A DNA stretch of 64,000 nt from Polyangia bacterium (GTDB lineage Bacteria > Myxococcota_A > Polyangia > Nannocystales > Nannocystaceae): the NCBI GenBank assembly GCA_030430565.1, contig JAUIKS010000017.1, positions 62,001-126,000 of the forward strand, read 5' to 3'. The notes under the pieces were generated by a model that worked only from the letters and a program-made list of their open reading frames with translations, ran no database searches and had not been told where the DNA came from. The translations under genes and the position numbers were made by a program. Below, piece by piece: positions 14,780 through 23,022 of this stretch (position 1 is its first letter; every line of letters starts with the position of its first letter).

Positions 14780-16552
14780 TTGAACATTGGGACCACCGCT
14801 GAGACCGTCGAGAAGATCCGCGGAGACCTGCTCTTGATTCACGCGCCAGCCGTGTTCGAGTTTCGCGAGCGGCGGGATATCTACTTCCCATACCTGTGCA
14901 CGTCGGGTGATGTCCCCATAACCCCGCTCTACGAGTACTTCCCGGTCGGCTTCAAGACGCTGCAGCGGGTGCTCACCGACGCGGGCTTCGATGTCAAGAT
15001 CATCAACCTCTCGTCCGTCCTGCTGAAGTACCCGACGATCGATCTCGGCGAGCTGCTCAAGCGGCTCGACTTCAAGCTGATCGGGATCGATCTCCACTGG
15101 ATGATCCATGTCCAGGGGAGCTTGGCGATCGCCGAGCAGATCAAGCGCGTGCACCCTGAGACGCCGGTCATCTTCGGCGGGATCTCATCGACGTATTACG
15201 CCGAGCAGCTGATTCAGTACCCGTTTATTGACATGGTGATGCGCGGGTACGACACGCTGGCGCCGATGCGTTCGCTGCTGGAGGCCCTGAGCGAGAGCGG
15301 CGACCTGCAGGACGTCCCGAACCTCGTGTGGAAAGATCGCGCGGGCGAGGTCCACGAGAACGGGTTTGAGCACAAGCCTTCTGTCTACACCTGCGGGATC
15401 GACTGGAGCAGCCTCGACTCGCGAGCGCAGCCCGAGGGGCTCCCGATCCTCGAGATCTTGTCAACACAGAACGCGGGGTGCCCCTATAACTGCGGCTGGT
15501 GCGGTGGCTCGCGCGACGCGTTCCGCCGCGTCATGAAGCGAAAGCGACCGATCGCGCGAAAGACCGTCGAGGAGGTCACGTTCGAGTTCCAGACGATGGC
15601 GAAGGTGTCGAACATCGATCGCTACCACTTCTACTCGGTCGGCTCATACACAGAGAGCAAGGCGCGGTTTGAGCACTTCCTCGACCGCGTGGCGGCGACC
15701 CCGTTCAAGTCGGTGAGCTACGAGCAGTTCCACCTCACGCCGGACCACGTGCTCGATCACATGGTCAGGGCGAACCCTCGCACGATCATCACGCTCTCGC
15801 CCGAGAGCCATGACCTCCGGGTAGCGAAGCTCGCGGGTCGCGGCGTCTATACGCCGCGCGAGATGGAGGACTGGATCGAGCGCGCGCTGGACAAGGGGAT
15901 CTACGAGATCGACATCTGGTACTTCATCGGGATGCCCGAGCAGGACGAGAAGTCCGTGTGGGAGACGGTGGACTATTGCGAGCACCTCCTGCGCAAGTTC
16001 CGGGGGAAGCGAGTCGTCCCGCTGCTGTGCCCGATGATCCCCTTCCTCGATCCGGCGTCTTCGTTTTTCGAATACCCCGACGAGCACGGGTACCGCGTGT
16101 TCTATCGAACCGTCGAAGAATTCCGCCGGGGGATGGAGCGCGCCTCGCTCATCAATCGGACGAACTACGAGACCAAGTGGCTCTCGCGTCGCCAGCTGCT
16201 CGAGGTGGGGTTTCGCGCCGTTCAGCGGCTCGCGGAGATCAAGGGGCAGTACGGGATGTACCCCTCGAGCGTCGCGCGTCTCGTCTCCAGCAAGATCGAC
16301 GACTCGCTGAGCTTCATGAGCGTCGTTCACGAGGCGGACTGCATCGTTGACCCGCGAGACCGCGCGCGCGCGCTCGACGGGCTCGGCGATGAGATCGTGA
16401 AGCGCAACCGGCTGCTCTTCACCCCTCGAGTGACGAATCAGGCCTTCCCGATCGATCGAGAGATCGGCGGTCGATGGTTCGACGAGATGCTGTTCGATGA
16501 CGCCTCGCTTGAGGCGTTGAGCAAGCGCCCGTCAGGAGCGCACAAGTCGTAG
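14780..16552 (+). CDS. B12-binding domain radical SAM protein
   Basis: A 590-aa class-B-like radical SAM protein. The N-terminal cobalamin-binding Rossmann domain covers about residues 20-190; it includes GIDLHWMIHVQG and the GGISST turn. The 4Fe-4S cluster ligands are C234, C238 and C241 in GCPYNCGWCGG (Cx3Cx2C). The TIM-barrel and a C-terminal helical domain follow. Such enzymes methylate unactivated carbons or rearrange natural-product and lipid precursors. The best start is TTG at 14780; no ATG occurs until residue 108. It lies about 100 bp after the halogenase-like gene, same strand, and converges on glpX. Base composition is slightly less extreme than in neighbouring genes, hinting at transfer. 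Confidence 0.88.
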   Translation: MNIGTTAETVEKIRGDLLLIHAPAVFEFRERRDIYFPYLCTSGDVPITPLYEYFPVGFKTLQRVLTDAGFDVKIINLSSVLLKYPTIDLGELLKRLDFKLIGIDLHWMIHVQGSLAIAEQIKRVHPETPVIFGGISSTYYAEQLIQYPFIDMVMRGYDTLAPMRSLLEALSESGDLQDVPNLVWKDRAGEVHENGFEHKPSVYTCGIDWSSLDSRAQPEGLPILEILSTQNAGCPYNCGWCGGSRDAFRRVMKRKRPIARKTVEEVTFEFQTMAKVSNIDRYHFYSVGSYTESKARFEHFLDRVAATPFKSVSYEQFHLTPDHVLDHMVRANPRTIITLSPESHDLRVAKLAGRGVYTPREMEDWIERALDKGIYEIDIWYFIGMPEQDEKSVWETVDYCEHLLRKFRGKRVVPLLCPMIPFLDPASSFFEYPDEHGYRVFYRTVEEFRRGMERASLINRTNYETKWLSRRQLLEVGFRAVQRLAEIKGQYGMYPSSVARLVSSKIDDSLSFMSVVHEADCIVDPRDRARALDGLGDEIVKRNRLLFTPRVTNQAFPIDREIGGRWFDEMLFDDASLEALSKRPSGAHKS

Positions 16553-16587
16553 ACGGCGCGAGCGGGTGAGGCTGCGGCGCATGGGCT

Positions 16588-16605
16588 CCTAGGCCTAGGC
16601 CTAGG
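16588..16605. repeat. Triple CCTAGG palindrome between convergent genes
   Basis: Three perfect tandem copies of CCTAGG sit at the tail-to-tail junction of the radical SAM gene and glpX. The glpX stop codon lies within the last copy. The element is self-complementary and could act in both directions as a termination or protein-binding site. Confidence 0.6.
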
Positions 16606-17572
16606 TCTTGTACTCGAAGGAGAAGCGCTTCGCGTCCACCGAGGTCTTGACCCAGCGGCGCGTGCCCGTCTCGCTGCGCAGCGCGAGGCTGTGCAGGTGC
16701 AGGCGATCGCCGATCCGGCGCACGCCCTTGAGCAGCGGGCCGGTGGTCACCCCCGTGGCGACGAAGATCACGTCGCCGCGCACCAGGTCGCTGTGCGCGA
16801 GGTAGGCGTCCGGGTCGGCCATCCCCATGGCGCGGGCGCGCTCGCGCTCGCCGTCGTTGCGAAACCGCAGCTGGCCGCAGAACTCGCCGCCGAGGCAGTG
16901 CAGCGCCGCGGCCGCGAGCACGCCCTCGGGCGCCCCGCCGACGCCGTAGACCATGTCGATGCCGCTGGTCGGCAGGCAGGTGGCGACCGCCGGCGCGACG
17001 TCGCCGTCGGTGATCAGGTGGACGCGCGCGCCCGCGGTCCGCAGCTCGCGGATCAGCTCTTTGTGGCGCGGGCGCTCGAGCACGACCACGGTCATCTCGT
17101 CGGGGCGGCGCTTCTTGGCCGCGGCGAGCGCCCGCAGGTTCTCGGTCGGCGACTGCTCGAGGGAGACGACGCCCTTGCCCTCGGGGCAGGTGGCGATCTT
17201 CGCCATATAGGTGTCGGGCGCGGCCAGCAGCTCGCCGCGGCGGGCGGCGGCGAGGACTGCGAGCGAGCCGGGGCCGCCGTCGGCGCAGAGGTTGGTGCCC
17301 TCGAGCGGGTCGACCGCGATGTCGACCTCGGGCAAGTTGTCCTCGTCGCGCGGGCCGACCTTCTCGCCGATGTAGAGCATCGGCGCCTCGTCGCGCTCGC
17401 CCTCGCCGATGACGATCGTGCCGCGCGCCGGGACGCGCTCGAAGGCCTCGCGCATGGCCTCGACCGCGCGCGAGTCGGCCCCGTCTTTCTCGCCGCGCCC
17501 GATCATGACGGCGGCCGCGATCGCGGCGGCTTCGGTGACCCGGGTGTACTCGAGGACAAGTCGGCGATCCAT
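16601..17572 (-). CDS. glpX: Class II fructose-1,6-bisphosphatase
   Basis: GlpX hydrolyses fructose-1,6-bisphosphate in gluconeogenesis. The 323-aa protein starts MDRRLVLEYTRVTEAAAIAA. It carries the metal/phosphate motifs GEGERDEAPMLYIGE, VDPLEGTNLC and DGDVAPAVATC, and the C-terminal GVTTGPLLKGVRR. The ATG at 17572 matches the family N-terminus; the much longer open frame upstream covers the next gene antiparallel and is not part of the protein. It is the last gene of a minus-strand run after hom and the thioesterase, 59 bp after the latter. Confidence 0.96.
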   Translation of the reverse strand: MDRRLVLEYTRVTEAAAIAAAVMIGRGEKDGADSRAVEAMREAFERVPARGTIVIGEGERDEAPMLYIGEKVGPRDEDNLPEVDIAVDPLEGTNLCADGGPGSLAVLAAARRGELLAAPDTYMAKIATCPEGKGVVSLEQSPTENLRALAAAKKRRPDEMTVVVLERPRHKELIRELRTAGARVHLITDGDVAPAVATCLPTSGIDMVYGVGGAPEGVLAAAALHCLGGEFCGQLRFRNDGERERARAMGMADPDAYLAHSDLVRGDVIFVATGVTTGPLLKGVRRIGDRLHLHSLALRSETGTRRWVKTSVDAKRFSFEYKT

Positions 17573-17631
17573 GGTGCGTGCTCCTGCAGTGTGAAGTTGG
17601 CTCGGGCGGGGCGGCTCGGCCCAGACGGGGG

Positions 17632-18129
17632 TTACGGAGAGGGAGAGGGGGGCGTCAGCAGCTCGGCCAGCTGTGCGTGGACGTCGCTCGGGAAGCGCGT
17701 CGGCTGACCGGTCTCTAGGGACATGCAGCAGTGATGGGTGAGGCCGCGCAGGACGCTGACGCGCGCGTCCTGGCCCTCGCGGTCTCCTGGCTCGACGGTC
17801 AGGTGGTAGGCGAACGAGAGCCGGGCCCAGCGCATCTCGGTGACCGCGACGTGGATCGAGATCACGTCGTCGTAGCGGGCCGGCGCGAAGTAGCTGACGG
17901 CGACGTCGGTGACCGGGAAGCCGAGGCCGCGGGCCTCGATCGCGGCGTAGCGGACCCCGAGCGCGCGCATGAACTCGACGCGGCCCTGCTCGAGGTAGCG
18001 GAGGTAGGTCCCGTGGTAGACGATCCCCATGCGGTCGGTGTCGCCGTAGATCACGCGGTTCTTCGCCGCCAGGCGCATGCCCGGGGGGTCGCCCGCGCGC
18101 GGGCTGATGAGGCGGGAGAGGCGGGCCAT
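17632..18129 (-). CDS. Acyl-CoA thioesterase, YbgC/FadM (hotdog) family
   Basis: A 165-aa single hotdog-fold thioesterase. The signature YGDTDRMGIVYHGTYLRYLEQGR carries the catalytic Asp and the motif Tyr-His typical of 4-hydroxybenzoyl-CoA thioesterase/YbgC enzymes. The ATG at 18129 lies 3 bp after the hom stop, so translation is coupled. Substrate not determinable; YbgC homologues act on short-chain or aromatic acyl-CoA or acyl-ACP. Confidence 0.9.
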   Translation of the reverse strand: MARLSRLISPRAGDPPGMRLAAKNRVIYGDTDRMGIVYHGTYLRYLEQGRVEFMRALGVRYAAIEARGLGFPVTDVAVSYFAPARYDDVISIHVAVTEMRWARLSFAYHLTVEPGDREGQDARVSVLRGLTHHCCMSLETGQPTRFPSDVHAQLAELLTPPSPSP

Positions 18130-18132
18130 CGC

Positions 18133-19449
18133 TCAGTCGATCGTGTCGGGGTCGAGGATCCGGATGCGGTCCGTCGGCTGCTTGAGGATGTCGAAGGTGC
18201 TCATCTCGGCGAGCGCCGCGGCGACGCTGCGCTCGGCGACCGACTCGGTGAAGATCACCATGGGCACGGTCTCGGCGCCCGGCGCGTCCTGGAACATGCG
18301 CTTGATGCTGACGCCGTGGCGACCGAGGCAGGCCGCGCAGCGCCCGAGCACGCCGGGCAGGTTGGGCACGTGGATGCAGAGGTAGTTCTCGCACTCGAGC
18401 TCGTCGAGCGGGAGCGGGTCGACGCGCGGCAGCGGCGTGGCCTGCTGGCCCTGACCTTGACCTTGACCTTGACCTTGATCGCGCGTGAGCAGGCGCGCGA
18501 CCTCGATGATGTCGGAGACGACCGCGACGCCCGTCGGCATCGGCCCGGCGCCGCGCCCGTAGTAGAGGCTGCGGCCGAGCGCGCGCGACTCGACGAGGCA
18601 GGCGTTGTACGAGCCGTGCACCCCGGCGAGCACGTGGGTCTTGGGGACCATCGTCGGGTGCACGCGCAGCGAGACGCCGCGCGCGCTCCGGCGCGCGATC
18701 GCCAGGCTCTTGATCACGTAGCCCAGCTCGTCGGCGGTGCGGATGTCGAAGGGGTCGACGCCCGTGATGCCCTCTTTGTGGATCGCGCTCGGGTCCACGC
18801 GCACGCCGAAGCTGACCAGGGCGAGCAGCGCGAGCTTGTGCGCCGCGTCGGTCCCGTCGACGTCGAGGGTCGGGTCGGCCTCGGCGAAGCCGGCGCGCTG
18901 GGCCGCGCGCAGCGCCGCGTCGTAGGTCGCGCCGGTGCGCGTCATCGCGTCGAGGATGTAGTTCGACGTCCCGTTGACGATCCCGGTGACCGCCTCGATG
19001 CGGTCGCTCGCCAGGCCCTCGCGCAGACTCCGGAGGATCGGGATGCCGCCGGCGACGGCGCCCTCGAAGAACACCACGAGCTCGCGGCGCTTGGCCTCGG
19101 CGAAGATCTGCTCGCCGCGCTCGGCGAGCAGCGCCTTGTTCGCCGTGACGACGTGCTTGCCGGCCCGCAGCGCCCGCAGCACGAAGTCGCGCGCGGGCCC
19201 GGTGCCGCCGATCAGCTCGACGACGATCTCGATCTCCGGATCGTCCAAGATGTCGTCTGCGGAGGTCGTCAGGCGCGCGTCCCCGAGCTCGACCGCGCGC
19301 GGCTTGCCGGTGTCGCGGACGAGCACGGCGCGCACGTCGAGGCGCGCGCCGAGCCGGGCCTCGATCGCGCCCCGGTTGTCGCGCAGGAGCTGCAGCGTGC
19401 CCGTGCCGACGTTCCCGAGGCCGAGGACACCGATTGCGATGTTGCGCAT
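18133..19449 (-). CDS. hom: Homoserine dehydrogenase
   Basis: Hom reduces aspartate semialdehyde to homoserine for Thr/Met synthesis. The 438-aa protein has the NAD(P)-binding GVLGLGNVGTGT at 8-19 and the catalytic-domain motifs GIVNGTSNYIL and FAEADPTLDVDGTDAAHKLA. A C-terminal ACT domain (from about residue 350, LCIHVPNLPGVLGRCAACLG) would mediate Thr feedback. Between the catalytic and ACT domains is a Gly-Gln dipeptide run encoded by a six-base tandem repeat (18451-18480), which only lengthens a linker. ATG at 19449. Confidence 0.96.
   Translation of the reverse strand: MRNIAIGVLGLGNVGTGTLQLLRDNRGAIEARLGARLDVRAVLVRDTGKPRAVELGDARLTTSADDILDDPEIEIVVELIGGTGPARDFVLRALRAGKHVVTANKALLAERGEQIFAEAKRRELVVFFEGAVAGGIPILRSLREGLASDRIEAVTGIVNGTSNYILDAMTRTGATYDAALRAAQRAGFAEADPTLDVDGTDAAHKLALLALVSFGVRVDPSAIHKEGITGVDPFDIRTADELGYVIKSLAIARRSARGVSLRVHPTMVPKTHVLAGVHGSYNACLVESRALGRSLYYGRGAGPMPTGVAVVSDIIEVARLLTRDQGQGQGQGQGQQATPLPRVDPLPLDELECENYLCIHVPNLPGVLGRCAACLGRHGVSIKRMFQDAPGAETVPMVIFTESVAERSVAAALAEMSTFDILKQPTDRIRILDPDTID
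18451..18480 (-). repeat. In-frame hexanucleotide microsatellite in hom
   Basis: Five near-perfect copies of a six-base unit encode alternating Gly-Gln in the interdomain linker. Copy-number change would keep the frame and alter linker length by two residues per unit. Confidence 0.85.
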
Positions 19450-19837
19450 GCGGGGCGGAAGGTAACGGTCGCCCGCTGGGGGGTCAACCAGGCCCCGTGC
19501 TCGCCTCGCGGCGGAACGCGGCGATCTGAGGCGGAAACGCCGGGGGCGGGCGCGAGCTCACAGTGCAGGCGTGGGCGAGCGTGCACGCGTGGGCGCGCGT
19601 GAAGTCGTGAGCTCCGCGCGCGCAGCAGCGGCGCGGCGCGGCGCGGCGTCGGCCGTCGGGGCGCGCGCGGGCTATCTCGCACATGTACATAGGGACATGT
19701 AAATGGCTTCGCCCGCGTGGGCGCCGAAGCGCGCCTGGCGAGCGCGCGGCGCGGGCGAGCGACGCCGCGCCCCTCGCCCGGCGTAGGGTTCGACACGCCA
19801 AGTCGAGGCAGGTACGGTCTTGAGGCGAGGCGACGCC
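19450..19837. other. Divergent intergenic region hom / AAA ATPase
   Basis: About 390 bp without a supported gene. It must hold promoters for both directions. A small AT-rich segment near 19677-19705 contains two copies of ACATGTA/ACATGTAA flanking a short spacer and is the best promoter or operator candidate. Nothing else was recognised. Confidence 0.35.
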
Positions 19838-21442
19838 GTGAGCCCTGACCGCGCGACGAGACCGCTGATCAAGCTGCTGCGACTGAAGGTCGACCGCTAC
19901 CGCAACGTCGAGCCGGGGACCGAGCTCCGCTTCAACGCGGGGCTCAACGTCCTGCTCGGGAAGAACGGCACGGGCAAGACGACGCTGCTCAGCCTGATCG
20001 CGTGCTGCTTCCGCGGCGACTTCTCGCGCCTGCGTCGCGAGAACTTCGCGCTCGAGTACGAGCTCGGCAACAGCGACTGGACGCTGACGGTCGCGATCCG
20101 CAACGACCGGCGCCCGCGGGTCTCGAGGCCGCTGCGCTCGCGCGCCTTCTCGCACAGGGTGGAGGCCTTCGAGAACTTCGCCAGCGTCATCATCAAGCAC
20201 CGCCAGCTCTCCGGCATCTACACGCTCTACGCCGGGACCTCGGTCACGCGCATGCCGGCGGATCTCGGCGAGGGCCCGTTCCTGATCCGTCTCGACACCT
20301 CGTGCCTCGAGCCCTCGTTTATCGCCGACGCGATCACCAAGCTGGCCGCGAGCGTCGAGGCCTACGTCGAGAAGTCGCTCAGCGCGCTCGACCGTCTGGA
20401 CGAGTCGGCGGTGGTCGAGCTGTTCGCGCACTCGGGTGATCACGAGTACGAGAAGACCGTCGAGTACCTCGAGCAGAAGTACATCGGCGACCGCCGCGGG
20501 CTGTTCGCCGACCTCGACCGCCGCGGCTACGTTGAAAAACTCGCGGCCATCGACACGATGTTCGAGCCGATCCTGTTCTTCACGAAGTACATGGATCACC
20601 TCGTCTCCCTGGCGATCGGCCTGGAGACGCTGATCACCAACACGGTGCGCTTTGACGAGTCACTCGATGTGTTTCAGCGCGTGACCTACTCGGCCGACCG
20701 CGACTGGCTCGCGGGTCCGCACTGCACGGTCATGAGCGCCGGCGAGGGCGGGCCGCAGAGCGTCGACGACTCCGGCGTGTTCCGCCCGACCGTCGCGCGC
20801 ACGCTGATCCCCCGCAGCATCAGCCGCAAGGTGCTCCAGAGCGTCACCCAGGACCCCGACCTCCGCGAGCTGCGGCTCGACAACACCGACCTCGACTTCC
20901 TCGCCACCGTGGTCCGGCTGTTCGAGTTTCAGCAGGCCGAGGTCCGCATCGAGCGGACCAACAAGGACGTCTCGGGCGGCGGCGAGGCGGTGACCTTCGG
21001 TCACCTGAAGTTCGACTTCATCCGCCGCGACGACTCGGTGATCCACCACGATCGCCTGAGCTACGGGCAGAAGCGCCTGCTCGCGTTCCTCTACTGCGTC
21101 GAGGCCAACGCGCACGTCGTGATCGCCGACGAGCTGGTCAACGGGCTGCACCACGGCTGGATCGCGGCTTGTATGCGCTCGCTCGGTCGTCGGCAGGTGT
21201 TTCTGACCAGCCAGAACCCGCTGCTGTTCGATTACCTGCAGTTCGAGTCAGCGGCTGCGGTCGCGCGCAGCTTCATCATGTGCCGCGTCGTGCGGGAGTC
21301 GGACGAGGGCAACACGGGCGAGCTGCGCGAGAACATGTCGTGGCGGAACATCGAGACCCGCGAGGCCGAGACGTTCTTCTCGGCCTACCGCTTCGGCAAT
21401 CAGCACGTCGGCGCGCTGCTGCGCACGATGGGGCTGTGGTAA
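19838..21442 (+). CDS. AAA family ATPase (RecF/SMC-like, orphan)
   Basis: A 534-aa ABC/SMC-like ATPase. Walker A is GKNGTGKTT, preceded by the usual FNAGLNVLL strand. The signature region is LSYGQKRLLAFL, followed by Walker B HVVIADELVNGL and a switch-like QVFLTSQNPLLF segment. A 300-residue insert separates the halves and has little coiled coil. It resembles AAA_15/AAA_21 and OLD-like proteins that recognise DNA or act with nucleases, but no TOPRIM or HNH partner is adjacent. The GTG at 19838 has a GAGGCGAGG stretch upstream; TTG at 19820 is an alternative. Possible roles are DNA repair or anti-phage defence; no direct evidence for either. Confidence 0.8.
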   Translation: MSPDRATRPLIKLLRLKVDRYRNVEPGTELRFNAGLNVLLGKNGTGKTTLLSLIACCFRGDFSRLRRENFALEYELGNSDWTLTVAIRNDRRPRVSRPLRSRAFSHRVEAFENFASVIIKHRQLSGIYTLYAGTSVTRMPADLGEGPFLIRLDTSCLEPSFIADAITKLAASVEAYVEKSLSALDRLDESAVVELFAHSGDHEYEKTVEYLEQKYIGDRRGLFADLDRRGYVEKLAAIDTMFEPILFFTKYMDHLVSLAIGLETLITNTVRFDESLDVFQRVTYSADRDWLAGPHCTVMSAGEGGPQSVDDSGVFRPTVARTLIPRSISRKVLQSVTQDPDLRELRLDNTDLDFLATVVRLFEFQQAEVRIERTNKDVSGGGEAVTFGHLKFDFIRRDDSVIHHDRLSYGQKRLLAFLYCVEANAHVVIADELVNGLHHGWIAACMRSLGRRQVFLTSQNPLLFDYLQFESAAAVARSFIMCRVVRESDEGNTGELRENMSWRNIETREAETFFSAYRFGNQHVGALLRTMGLW

Positions 21443-21540
21443 CCGCCGCCGCCGCCGCGTGACGCCGAGGTGACGCGCGCGGCGATTGGCCGCGGGCGCG
21501 TGTTGCCTCGCCCAGATCGCGCGGATACCCTGCGCTCGCC

Positions 21541-22845
21541 ATGAGTAGCATCGTTCATGTTCACGCGCGGGAGATCCTCGACTCCCGCGGGAATCCGACC
21601 GTCGAGGTCGAGGTCCTCACCGAAGACGGCGCGATCGGTCGCGCCGCCGTCCCCTCCGGCGCGAGCACGGGGGAGTACGAGGCCCACGAGCTGCGCGACG
21701 GCGACAAGGCGCGCTACCGCGGGAAGGGCGTGACGAAGGCGGTGCGCAACGTCATCGTCACGCTCGCCGAGGCGGTGGAGGGGCTCGACGCGATCGATCA
21801 GGTCGAGGTCGACGCCGCGCTGCAGGAGGCCGACGGCACCGACAACAAGTCGGCGATGGGCGCGAACGCGATCCTGGGCGTCTCGCTCGCGGTCGCGCGG
21901 GCGGGCGCGATCGACTCGGACCAGCCGCTGTTTCGCTACCTCGGCGGGCCGCTGTCGCGGACCCTGCCGGTCCCGCTGATGAACGTGATCAACGGGGGCG
22001 CGCACGCGGACAACAACCTCGACTTCCAGGAGACGATGATCGTGCCCCACGGCTTCGACACCTTCTCCGCGGCGCTGCGCGCCGGCGCCGAGGTGTTTCA
22101 CACGCTCAAGCAGGTGCTCTCGGAGCAGGGCAAGACGACCGCGGTCGGCGACGAGGGCGGTTTCGCGCCCGACATGAAGAACAACGACGAGGCCCTGGGT
22201 ACGCTGCTGCAGGCGATCGAGCGCGCGGGCTACCGGCCCGGCGAGCAGATCAGCCTGGCGCTCGACGTCGCGGCCTCGGAGTTCTTCGAGGTCACCGAGA
22301 AGACCGAGCAGGGCACGAAGGGCGTCTACGTGCTCGCGGGCGAGGGCGGCCTGCGGCTCGAGCCGGGCGCGCTGGTCGAGCGCTACGCCGCGCTCGCGGG
22401 CAAGTTCCCGCTGGTGTCGATCGAGGACGGGATGGCCGAGGACGACTGGGACGGCTGGCGACAGCTAACCGAGCGCCTGGGCGGCACGACCCAGCTGGTC
22501 GGCGATGACCTGTTCGTCACCAACCCCGCGCGCCTGCAGCGAGGGATCGACGCGGGGGTCGGCAACGCGCTGCTCGTCAAGGTCAACCAGATCGGCACGC
22601 TCACCGAGACCCTCGAGGCGGTCCAGCTCGCGCACCGCAGCCGCTATCGCTGCGTGATCTCGCACCGCAGCGGCGAGACCGGCGACTCGTTCATCGCGGA
22701 CCTCGCGGTCGGCACCGAGGCCGGGCAGATCAAGACGGGCTCTTTGTGTCGCTCGGACCGCGTTGAAAAATACAACCAGCTGCTGCGCATTGAGGAGCTG
22801 CTCGGCGAGGTCGCGCGCTACCCGGGGCGCGCGCTGTTCTCGTAG
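21541..22845 (+). CDS. eno: Enolase
   Basis: Enolase interconverts 2-phosphoglycerate and phosphoenolpyruvate. The 434-aa protein shows the N-terminal HAREILDSRGNPTVEVEV and GASTGEYEA. The metal-site motif is SIEDGMAEDDW, the catalytic Lys is in LLVKVNQIGTLTE, and the C-terminal motif is SHRSGETGDSFIADLAVG. ATG at 21541. It is a single gene with no operon partner evident. Confidence 0.98.
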   Translation: MSSIVHVHAREILDSRGNPTVEVEVLTEDGAIGRAAVPSGASTGEYEAHELRDGDKARYRGKGVTKAVRNVIVTLAEAVEGLDAIDQVEVDAALQEADGTDNKSAMGANAILGVSLAVARAGAIDSDQPLFRYLGGPLSRTLPVPLMNVINGGAHADNNLDFQETMIVPHGFDTFSAALRAGAEVFHTLKQVLSEQGKTTAVGDEGGFAPDMKNNDEALGTLLQAIERAGYRPGEQISLALDVAASEFFEVTEKTEQGTKGVYVLAGEGGLRLEPGALVERYAALAGKFPLVSIEDGMAEDDWDGWRQLTERLGGTTQLVGDDLFVTNPARLQRGIDAGVGNALLVKVNQIGTLTETLEAVQLAHRSRYRCVISHRSGETGDSFIADLAVGTEAGQIKTGSLCRSDRVEKYNQLLRIEELLGEVARYPGRALFS

Positions 22846-23022
22846 GCGCCGCGCTGCTCTAGGTCGCGTCATTCAGCGACCCCCGCGACCGCCGCCGCGC
22901 GCCGGCGCGGCGGCATGGGGTCCGCTCGCGCGTCCTTCGTCGCCTGTCCGCGCCGCAGAGGCGACGACCGAAGATTTATGCGATACGCTCCCTGTCCGGG
23001 GATTTCGGGGATTTCGTAGTTC

